Positions 47,022 through 58,100 of a stretch of DNA of 64,000 nucleotides are shown one piece after another; within the stretch, counting starts at the first letter, position 1, and each line of letters opens with the position of its first letter. The notes beneath the pieces were generated by a model, which ran no database searches, had not been told where the DNA came from, and was given only the letters and a program-made list of their open reading frames with translations. The stretch is from positions 1-64,000 of the forward strand of contig WNNJ02001104.1 in assembly GCA_012934845.2 (NCBI GenBank), given 5' to 3'. Source of the stretch: Pomphorhynchus laevis. Taxonomy: Eukaryota > Acanthocephala > Palaeacanthocephala > Echinorhynchida > Pomphorhynchidae. The translations under genes were made by a program, and so were the position numbers.

Positions 47022-47281
47022 TTGCAGTTTTGATTTGCATGGGCAAATAACATTTCAATCCATTTCTGTTCGTACTTTTTCCGTTTGTTATATTTTTCCA
47101 TTTGTCCACTATTTGATATTCAAATGAATGTTCTCCCGCCATCATTGAATGTTGATGAAGGCGTGAGAAAAACATCCATTTGGATATTAAATAGTGGACA
47201 GATGGAAAAATATAACAAACGGAAAAGGTACGAACAGAAATGTATGGCAATGCTATTTGCTGATGTAAATCAAAACTGCAA
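47022..47281. repeat. 260-bp imperfect palindrome with a coding-like arm
   Basis: The two arms of about 125 bp each encode, outwards on opposite strands, MEKYNKRKKYEQKWIEMLFA and MEKYNKRKRYEQKCMAMLFA, both followed by N-Q-N-C-N. Two inverted copies of the same small protein segment lie head to head. The family is not recognised. Confidence 0.75.
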
Positions 47282-47871
47282 CACATATCACCTTATCTAC
47301 AAGTGTAAACGATTGGGAAATAGCTAACAAATCAAATATAAAAAACATCACATAATTTCTTAACTTCTATGTTCAATCAGTGGCTTTTATACTAATAACT
47401 TATTTGATGAATTGTTTGGATTGCCTAGTGTTTTATAGATTGATAAAGAATAAAATTCGAAACGTAAATATATCGTTTTTGAACTAGACATTCCGGTAAA
47501 CGATATCTCAAACGATATTTCAAATTATATATATTAAATATTTAAAGGGGTTCACGTATCTGCCCTCTTTACACGCTATATTACATCTCATACAAGATAC
47601 CGTTAAACTAAAGCCCTAGAGTTGACCAGAGCCTAGATTGCTCGTATTGCTTTATCCCACAGATATTTCCGTGATTGGGATTAATAAACTTTTCTTTAAC
47701 AGGAAATTGCTTGCTTCATTCAAAAGTAAAGTCTAGAGATAATTACAAAATGAAATATTTTGTCCCACCTGTCTTGATTTTATCGAAGTTTACATGTGTA
47801 TTTATCTGGCCATTGTGAGTATAAACTTATTTTGCCATTTGAACTTTCTTGGCTACTAAATTAACTACGTA
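47282..47871. other. Unassigned DNA with a decayed hammerhead motif
   Basis: No gene was seen. The hammerhead-like piece is at 47440-47464. Confidence 0.4.
47440..47464 (+). ncRNA. Degenerate hammerhead-like motif
   Basis: TTGATAA (CUGANGA with two changes), stem GAAT-AAA-ATTC, then GAAACG. Probably inactive. Confidence 0.35.
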
Positions 47872-47874
47872 CAT

Positions 47875-48157
47875 TCCAGATTATTCCTGTCAGTTCCAGA
47901 TTATTCTTGTCAGTTTCAGATTTTTCATGTCAGTTCCAGATTATTCCTGTCAGTTCCAGATTGTTTCTGTCAGTTCCAGATTGTTTCTGTCAGTTCCAGA
48001 TTGTTTCTGTCAGTTCCAGATTGTTTCTGTCAATTCCAGATTATTCCTGCCAGTTCCAGATTGTTTCTGTCAGTTCCAGATTGTTTCTGTCAATACTAGA
48101 TTATTCCTGTCAGTTCCAGATTGTTCCTATCAGTTCCAGATTATTCCTATCAGTTCC
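47875..48157. repeat. 20-bp VNTR, about 14 copies
   Basis: The unit CAGTTCCAGATTGTTTCTGT repeats with a few substitutions. It lies directly upstream of the LINE B coding region and could be its 5' repeat, as some LINEs have tandem 5' units; the other LINE B copies are 5' truncated and cannot test this. The open frames through it are repeat artefacts. Confidence 0.95.
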
Positions 48158-48179
48158 GCTCGCTACGCTCGCGGATTGA

Positions 48180-51100
48180 GCTCAATCTCTCGATAAAAGG
48201 TCATGCCTAAAAAAGCGCGATCTCAGATCCCGTTCCTAATCAAGCATCTTCCACATCGGAATGGAATGATGGTTATACCAGTTTTGAAGTTGGATGTGAT
48301 TCCAAAGATTGTGATGTATGGACACTTGTTCGTGTTAAAATATCCGACCAATCGGTGTATAAACGTAAACAGTTCACATGCGGTTATTTGTACATCAGTA
48401 CGACTACTACAGTTGTCCTGCTCCTCTACTCCTGTATCACATACGACCACTCAAACCAATGCTATTTTAGGTGTTTCCCTCGCATCAACACCTGACTTCG
48501 CATCTTATAATCACATTATTGAACCTACTCTCTCACACACTCCTCGTTCAACTACAAACCAAACTTCCATTAATCTTCCTCATTCTAACAATGCTAATGG
48601 TAAAGCTTTTCATCTCGTATCTCCTCTTTCCTATTCCCCCCAATCTAAATAAATCTCAAACTTATTTATTCTCTTTACGTACATCTTTACTCGACTTCCC
48701 CCGTATCACTTCTAAATAATTTAATCATTCCGTAAAAATCATATCCAGTAACATCTCCGATCAACCGATTCAACACTTCACTCCTGTTACACATGTTCCA
48801 ACCTATCTTAATTCTCCTTACTCTACCTCTCACGTATCACTTTTCAATAATCTACATCCTTCCATCAAAATCATGTCCAGTAACATTTCCGATCAACTGA
48901 TTCAACACTCCACTCCTGTCACACATTCCCCAACCTAAAATAATTTACATCCTTCCTTCAAGATCATCTCCAATCACATCTCTGATTAACCGATTCAACA
49001 CCCCGCTCCAATGCTCCAACCAATATTAATTCTTTATCAAGCACCCCTGTCATTTCCACTTCTATCTGCTCATCTACCTCGACTCCAACCAGCTCTGTCC
49101 GTCCACCACTTCCACGAAATCGTTTTCCTTCGCGCGATCGCTGTATAATCATATCAAACTTAAAGCTTTCCGAATCTGCTTCTCCACAATCTCGCCTCGA
49201 TGATGATGTATCTGCTTTCAGGTCTATCCTAGCAACCATTCTTCCTGATGATAACCCATCCCTCTTCAATAATATCGCTCCTGTATCCTTTATTCGTTTA
49301 AACAAATCCACTAAATCCAATCATCTCAGTCCTCCACTCTTAAAAATCGTTTTCCGACATAGTTCACATGCCTCTTCGGTACTCTCCCAACGTTTTAAAC
49401 TTCTTACCACTTCATCTACTTGCCGTATCTTTCCTGACCGCTCCCCTTCTGATATTGCCCAGCTCAATTTAGCTCGCATTGAAAAACATCGACGTGAAAC
49501 AAACGGCGAGTCATCCTTATCTATACGTAAAATCAACGGAAATTTTCACGTTCTTCACACAAGGCCAAAAATTCGATGGCGTCCCATCTCTCCCCCTTGT
49601 CTTCTTCGCTAGTCGATCTCGCTCCTAAGCATACTTTTCGTCTTAGTCTATTCAACACTCGCTCCATTCTTCATAAAGCTGATATGCTTCTCGATATCTT
49701 CGATCAATTATCTATCGATATTCTCTGCATTACCGAATCCTGGCACACTGACTCCGACGATCTTGCTATTCGTCGTCTATGTCGCTCTGGTTGTTCTCTA
49801 GTTGAATCAGCTCGTCAAATTACATCTCATACATCTACTGCGTCTAACCATGGCGGTATTGTTGCCATTGCTCGTCACCCAATGTCTTTACGTAAAATCA
49901 ACGTTAACATCCGTTACACCTCGTTCGAATTACTCATATGCAGATTATCAACGCCTTTCCCTCTGGAACTTGTGATTGTATACCGTCCAGGTTCAGTTGC
50001 CCCATCACGTATCTTCTTTAACGACCTTGCAGATCTAATGTCTCACTGTTCATTGTCTTATACTCCTTCTTTTGTTCTCGGTGACTTTAACATTCGTCTT
50101 GATCGCCCGTCTGACTCTGACTCTATCACTTTAACTAAACTTTTTTTCTGATTTTAACTATAAATTACTTTCAACAAGCCCAACTCATATTCTCGGCGGT
50201 GTTCTCGACATCATTGCTGTTCTTAACTACTTTAATGACTATACCTCCTTGTCAATTACTGATCCTGGATTGTCCGATCATTTCCTTGTCACTCGTACTC
50301 CTACTCGTCCCCATTCTCCTTCTCCGCCTTTACCATTATCCACAGCAAGTCGACCCTAGAAACTTCTCGATATCACTATTAAAATATATGCTCCTCTATC
50401 TTACCCTTCCCAACCACATTGTTCAACTCGTCCATCCGTAGCTGTACATTTCCTTCCATCTGGAAATGCGCCACTGTTGGTTCTCTCATCAAAAAGCAAT
50501 CACACGACTCCTCACTACTATCCTCGTACCGTCCAATCTCACTTCTCTCAACCCTCTCTAAACTCCTTGAGCGTCTCGTTCTCAAGCAAGTTAATACATA
50601 TCTATTTTCCTCCAACTTATTTCCTCCCTTCCAAGCCGCTTTTCGCTCTAATCACTCTACTGAAATTGCCTGTCTTAAAGTTTATAATGACTTACTCATC
50701 TTGCGCGATCATAAATTATGTAGTGTCATAGTTTCTCTTGATCTATCGTCTGTTTTTGACATCGTCGATCACTCGATTCTTCTCAATCGCCTTCGTCATG
50801 ATTATGGCTTCTCTTTACCCACTGTATCATGGTTTTCTTCATATCTATCAAACCGTACATTTCGCGTATATTCTAACTCTTCTCTCTCCCATCCTTCGTC
50901 CATTCCGTCCGGTGTTCCACAAGGCTCCGTATTAGGCCCTATGCTTTTCTCTCTTCTTCTTGGTGATTTGTCTTCGATTTCTCATAAATTTAACTTCCAT
51001 GTTATGCAATATGCTGATGACATTCTCATCTATGCTCATGCACCTGTTTATCGTATTCACGATCTTAGTGTTTCTGCTTCCGACTGTCTTGTCTCAATTT

Positions 51101-51925
51101 CCAATCATCTTTCTTCCCTTCGCCTTTCTCTGAATCCTGATAAATCCAAAATTATGTGGATCCTACCTCGACGCCTCGGCTTCGAACCTCCCTCCGTATC
51201 ATTAAATTCTACAATTCTTCCTATCGTTGATAATCTCGTTTTCCTAGGCTTCCATTTTGACAACCGACTTTCACTTAAACCTTTCGTTAGAGATAAAGTA
51301 CGCTCATCTACCTTGATACTCCGCAACCTCCGTCAAGTTCGTAGATTGATCGATTTCCCTTCTTGTATGACTCTCATATCATCTCTCCTTTTTTCTAGAC
51401 TCGATTATTGTCTTAGTCTATTTTCCAACTCACCTAAATCCACTCTTCTTCCCTTACAACGCATCGTCAACGCAGCTGTCCGAATTCTCCTCCGTCTTCG
51501 TCGTTTTGATCATACATCCTACCATCTTGCTTCTCTCGATTTGCCTACAATTTATTGTCGTGTTCAAATTCGTCTTCTTATCGTTGCTTTCCTCCTTGTA
51601 ACTTTTCATTCCCGCTCATTTCTCAACCTTCCTTTTCTTAATAATTCTCGTCCTATTTACTGTTCCTTGCGTTACTTTAATTCCCTTCTTTTACACGTCT
51701 CAAACTATTCTACCTCCTTTGGACTCCGCTCCTTCCTGGTGGCTGCTCCTCTATCGTGGAATCATCTGCTCATTCATATACGACAATCAACTTTCCTGCC
51801 ATGCTTCAAACGCCAAATCCGATCCCATTTAAACAATTTATCTGCTTGACTTTTTCATTTTTGTTAGTGGACTTGTAAGCGTGCAGCTTGTACGCATTGG
51901 CCACATTAAATAAATTTGTATTATT
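48180..51925 (+). mobile_element. LINE B, most complete copy (ORF1 and ORF2)
   Basis: ORF1 is partial. 48200-48450 holds a cysteine-bearing piece (VGCDSKDCDVW in one frame), and an open frame from about 48989 to 49611 encodes CIIISNLKLSES and an RRM-like segment (LKIVFRHSSHASSVLSQRF). It overlaps the start of ORF2 at 49576 by about 35 bases. ORF2 starts with an APE endonuclease (LFNTRSILHKADML, LCITESWH, VIVYRPGS, VLGDFNIRL; 49576-50151). A frame change in a T-run near 50143 and a stop near 50360 break it. The RT then runs open for 476 codons (50419-51849; SKLLERLVLKQVNTYLFSSN, PSGVPQGSVLGPMLFSL, MQYADDILIYAHA). The 3' tail has CACATTAAATAAATTTGTAT. It is close to the copy at 29663-31300, which suggests recent activity of the family. 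Confidence 0.9.
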
Positions 51926-52193
51926 ATTTGTCGTATTAGTCACTTATACCTAATTATGCTAGCATTTATTATTTTAATGATTAATTAATATGACATATTT
52001 GAGACGAATGTTTACTTTGACATCTGAGTGAATGATTCAAAGATTTATCATTTACGCGTGATTCCCAAACATTTTTAAATTACTTAAGTGTGAATTATAC
52101 AAGAGCAAGTTCTTTTGTAATTATAGATTAATGACAATTAACTGCTGTTATTGATACCTTGAAAGGTATACTCATTTACCAATTTCGAATACA
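51926..52193. other. Upstream region of the PLEKHA3-like gene
   Basis: 268 bp lie between the LINE B tail and the first exon. No core promoter motif could be assigned with confidence. Confidence 0.4.
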
Positions 52194-55100
52194 ATGAATG
52201 CGGTAATGCATGAGGGGGTTCTACAGAAATGGACCAATTATTGGAATGGTAAAAATGTGCTATTATTGAAAATTCCCTTATTTTGAACTTTTACAGGCTG
52301 GCAATCTCGGTACTTTCAAATTGATAGAAACGGCATAATATCGTATTTCCTGTCAAAAGACACCACTGTTAGCAGTTCACGTGGATCTATAAAAATTGAC
52401 GCTTGTAATATAGTCGGTCGGTATAGAGATAGCTTAATGTAGTTTATATATAATATTTTAACACAAATCAGTTAATCCAAAAGACAGTCTTAGATTTGAT
52501 TTATGTACACCAACTGGAACCCGTCTTTGTTTAAGATGCTTAAGCAAATCAGATAGACACGAATGGCTTCAAGTTCTTGGCCAGTTTAAAGCCGGGATGG
52601 TACCTCCTGTTGATTGCTCTTCAGATATTGTACAACCGTTAGAATGTAACGTTGTTTTGATATGTTTTTTGAAATGTTGTTGTCATCTTATTTTTGTCAG
52701 TCAATCCAGCGCACGCAATACGATTAAAAAGAGCTGAGTTGCAAGTGTACTGTGATGGACTTACTGAGCAGATAAGAGAATTACGATTGGCGCTTGATCA
52801 AAGACCGTTGCCAACAAATGAGGTATTTTCAATTACATTGTTTTCTTTATTGCTGCTGTACTTTATTATCGTCTTTCTCGAATATTAAAATTAAAAATTA
52901 TATATACGTGTATCTGATTTTTAACTCGCTCCAGCGAGTTACTTAAATGCAATTATGTTTCATTGTATAAGTTCAAAAGACCACGAGTAACATCAAGACG
53001 AACTTTTTAAGGAAATAAACATTATGATAATGGTCGGTTTTCTTTCTTCAGGTAAGCTTCGATATCATCAACGCCTGACTTCGCCCTCGCATCAACACCT
53101 GACTTCGCATCATATAATCCCATTATTGAACCTACTCTCTCACACACTCCTCAATCAAGTTCCTTCCTTTATATAAACTGATACAAAACTGTTACTAAAA
53201 ACTGTTTAATATCATGTATTAATTTTGGAAGAGAGCAAATATGTATCTAACCACGCACTGATGATATTTTTGTAACTGTCCACGGTTACTAGTCATTATA
53301 TGTCCAAGATTACAAATATTAGCAATGAGGCTAATCCTTACTCAATTATGAAGATATCTTTTTGACATTTGAAAAAAAAACAACATGCAAAATGGTTTAT
53401 GATCAACTTTTTAATTTGGTATTTTAAAGCGGAATCAATAAATACTAATTTTATTTTATATTTTGCTAGTTGCTTGCATCATAAAAAGTGTAATTTGTTC
53501 AAATTTGAACAAAATGAACAAATTGTACGTTTTTCTGACTTTTAGAATAAATTGTGTTATTTTCTGATGATGCTATCAGTAGCTAGCGTAATACAAAAAT
53601 AAAATAGTGTTTTATGGAACTGCTCAATGAAAGAAATCATATAAAAATGACTACAGGAAACGTGTTAAGAAACTATACGTACGAATGTGAGCAGGTAAAG
53701 TGTTTCAAGCTGAATTATAAGCTGTGGATTGTGCTCGATAACTAAATTTTAAGAATATTTGAGAACTTCGAAAACGATCAATAGGGTGTAAACTCAAGGA
53801 AATGAGTGCGACGATGATGAATGATCGGAGACCGTTGTTGTTTAAGTAATTGGGAGCGTGGAGTAAGAAGGAATGACGGGAACGCGGTAATAGAGAGAGG
53901 TGGGGCGAGTGTTGTCTAAGAAAGTGAGGATGATAAACGATGGGGAGCCGACAGCGATGAGACGAGAAGAAGGCAAGTTGTATGCGGATGTGGATGGTGG
54001 GCCAGGAGAGTTGGATAAGATATGTGAATGTGTAGTCGAAGCGACGGAGACGTATGAGCACTCGAACGGCGGAGTTGATGATGCGTTGTAGGGGTAGGAT
54101 GATGGATTTGAGAGAATTGGCCAAAAGGATGAGGCAGTAGTCGATTTAAGGGGAAAGAATCGATGAAAGAAGATATATACAAGAACGGAAGTCGATAAGC
54201 GGGCGGATACGGCGAATGTCACGGATAATTAAGTTAGACGAGCGGACTTTGTCACGGATGAAGGGTTTAAGGGAAAGGTGATCAACGAAATGGAAGCCTA
54301 AAAAAGTGAGATTGTGGAAAAGGGGCCTGGTTGATGAGGCGAAATATACGGTGGATGAGATATGTTAGATTGACAGGGGAAGATCCACATTATTCTGGAC
54401 TTGTCGGGTATTAGAACGAGAAGAAGATGGGAGAGACGTTTGTAGATAGAATAAAGACGGTTGCAGAAATGCTGATATCGTATACGCTGTGGGCGGGTGC
54501 ATGAGCATATATAAGTTTGTCATCGGCGTATTGCATGATATTAAAGGAGTATGCTTTTGTAGACGGAGAGTGATCGCCAAGCAGAAGAGAGAAAAGCAGA
54601 GGTCTATAACTAAACTTTGTGGGACCCCGCAGAAAATATCGATGGGAGAGGAGGATAATGAATTAGAACCGACGTGAAAGGAACGGTTGGATAGATATGA
54701 GGCAAATCATGCTACGGAGGAGGAATAAAGTCATAATCATAACGAAGGCGAGAAAGGAAGATGGAGTGTTCGACGATGTCGAAGGCGGATGAGAGGTCGA
54801 AGAAGATGAGAATGTTAGGGAGATGGGAGAGGAGAGGTCGAGGCATATGTTGCTTAAACCTGTGGAGTTTGATCGAAAGTGGATAACAATTTAGTCAAAC
54901 TAACGGAAACGCACCAGTATACGTAAAGCTATTACTAAAATACGTTAGAATGGCTAAATTGCGGCTTTTAAAATGTTGGCGTAGGTGCCAAGATGAAATT
55001 CAATGTCTGAGTATAGTAGTACATAAATAAGAACTAAGTATGTAAAGAATTATTGGAACTGGATAAAACGAAGGAACATTTTATTTGATATTTCGCTAAC

Positions 55101-58100
55101 CAATCGTAGCATCTTCAGAAAATTCCTAAAGATTAAGCCTTAGAATTTTAAAGTGAAATGAATTAGGGTCTAAATGATATGTAATTTTCTGAAGATGCTA
55201 GCATAGGCTAGCAAAATATTAAATAAAATTTTAGAATCAGAAAATTACAACTCATCTTTAGTAATTTTCTGAAGTAATTTGTAGTAATTTTCTTAACAGA
55301 GGTTACCGAAATATCAAATAAAATTTCCCCCGTTTTGATCCAGCTCCGATAATTCTTAATGGATCATTATCAACTATTTACAAACTTAGCATGTCTTAAA
55401 GTTTATTAACCTACGAATACGTTGACGGACACAAAGTGATAAATAGATTAACACACATTACAATGAACACAATTAGGAAGGCCTATTGTCGAAATGAAAA
55501 TCAAGAAAAATAATTGATCGATAGCTGAAAAAGCCTTAGAATTTTAAAGTGAAATAGATTAGGGTCTAAATGATATGTAATTAATGTTTTTTTTCAGTAT
55601 TAGAAAAACACATTAAGAAAATGAATTGTGAAATGGAGAGAGAAAAATGACACAAGATGATGTTCAGTAATGACACAAGATGATGTGGAGTCTAAATTGG
55701 CGAGAACTAAAAGTAAAATAATATCGGCATGTTGTGCATATGAAAATTACGAAATGTAGTCAAGCTTGCTAGATCACAAACTAAGGATAGAGAGGTAACC
55801 AAGTACGGATCGACACATCGATTTACGTTATATCATCTTTTAGTGCTAACTATGTTATTTCAAGTTCCAATAGACTAGTTGCTTGTCCCGGCCGTCTTCT
55901 TCGCTGTAATATGAAACGATTTATTGATCAATCGTCTGGATATGCTTCTCTCGACGCAGACAGTATTTGTTTCCTCGAATTTTATCATGCGATGCTCGAC
56001 CAAGACGTGTTTCGCGATTGCCAATATTATTTCGCCCCGATTTAACGCATATTTTTGTTCTTTAATTATCTGCTTAATGTATTGCGAAGTCTGACCAACA
56101 TGCGACGCTTCAAATGTATTCGATACATTTGCCCATTGTATATAAGCCTTCGTTAGATATGCCACTTAGCGTCGCGTTCTTTTTAAGACCATGATGTATA
56201 CTATTTCTTTGTAGTTTGTTGAGTAGGTGGTTACAACATGCCTCATTGACGTAAGTAGCCTGGATGTATTTTGGTCGGGTACTTAGACGTTTCTTCTTTG
56301 AAGGGCGAATCCTTTCTAAGTATGTCTACTTGGGATTGATATCTTATCTTTAATGCTCATTTCTGGTATCCTTTTTGTCGATGGGCCTGTTACACATTTT
56401 TTCGCTCTACCATAGCTGCTTTAATTGTTGTGGAAATTAAAGCTGGCCGTGATAGTTTAAGCTTTGGTAGTTGCTATTTATATTTATTCGATATGTTAGA
56501 AATCCAATTGGGAGGATATCATGGTATCATTGGTTTGCGATAAAGGCTAGTAAGGTTTTCGTAAGTCAATTTTTTTAAAGTGACAACAATTTGTATATTA
56601 AATTATATTATACATTATATTATAATATAATTGATATTAAAAAAAGATGTATCTTAACGTGGCAAACGCTTTCCAGCGCACGCTTACATGACCACAACAA
56701 AACAAAAATGAAAATCATGTGTCGAGAAGGTGTGAACGGAGGAGGCATCAAAATGGAAATCAGGCGAGTGAGGCGGCGAAGAGGAAAGATCGAAGACCGT
56801 AGTTGTTGGAGTAATTTGAAACGATGAGTAAGAGGGTATGACGGGAACGCAGTTATAGCGAGGTGGGGCGAGTGTCGTCTAAGAAATCAAGTTTGATGAA
56901 CGATGGGGAGCCGACAGCGATGAGAACAAAAGTTACGAGAAGAAGGCGATGTTTGATGCCTTTAATGTATGTTATATATTTTTTTCGATATGTTATAAAT
57001 TTAATTGGGAGGATACCGTGGTATCATTGGTTTGCGATAAAGGCTAGTAGTAAGGATTTCGTGAGTCAATTTTTTTAAAGTGACATTAATTTGTATATTA
57101 TAACATTATATTATAATATAATATTAAATAATATAATAATATAATATTAAATAATATAATATTAAAACCCGTGTTGTATCTGTGTATACAAAGACACTTG
57201 GCTTGACCATAACATTCATAAAATACTATTGATTTGAGGAACTTCCCTGCATGTTTATCCTGCTAAGTTTAGTATGGTTGGCAGTTATGATAAGTTTCGT
57301 CACGTTTTATCACGCTGATACTTATCATTCAAAGGTAAAGTATCATATTATATAAGATATAATCTAAGAAATATTATCTAAATATAGTCTAAGGAAATCG
57401 TTATCAAAATTATATTCAATTAACTTCTTGCTCATCAAAGTATATTTAACACCTGTGTATACAAAGACAATTGGATTGATTAAAAGACCGCATAACTTCC
57501 TGAATAACCACAGAACTTCCCTGCATATCTATCTTACTAAGTTTAGTATGGTTGTCAGTTATTATAAGTTTGTCACGTGGACTACTTATATTGTTCATGC
57601 TGATACTTATCATACTCATGTACCTCTCTAGTTCATATCATCTTGACTTGCTTGCATCTTTACAAGTTTAGCCTTTGCACATTTTGCAAGCATACATGAA
57701 GTTAACTCTTTCTGGCATACAGCAACGGCCAAAATGACAGAAGAAGAAATAGAAAGGATTTACATCGATTTTTGAAATTATCTTTGTAATTGCGTTGTTC
57801 TTTGAGGGCACTTAATGAAAGGTAATTGACCATATGGTAATGCCCTGTTCAAATTGGATTCAGTCCATAATTAGTCAGAACGTCCAAAAGAATAAATCAA
57901 TTGCTCTGATATATAATATAATATTATACAATACTGGATAAAATTAATTGGATAATATTACATCTAAACAACACGATACCCAATGTATTTTAGTAATTTT
58001 GATTTATTTTTATAATTATGTATTAATTAAACTCTTCGGTGTACACGATATGTATCTATTTGAATTTATTTAGTTATTATAGGAGTTTATATTTTTATAA

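Noticed and set aside
47875-48157. Could this be a CRISPR array?
   Set aside because: There are no unique spacers; units are directly adjacent, and the DNA is eukaryotic.
47849-48196. Two open frames over the 20-bp VNTR
   Set aside because: They follow the repeat period and have no other support.
48964-49536. Minus-strand frames of 118 and 71 codons
   Set aside because: They are antisense to LINE B ORF1, which has the RRM-like sequence on the plus strand.
55875-56165. Host GIY-YIG nuclease
   Set aside because: The motif order and isolated, frame-broken context fit the C-terminal domain of a PLE better.
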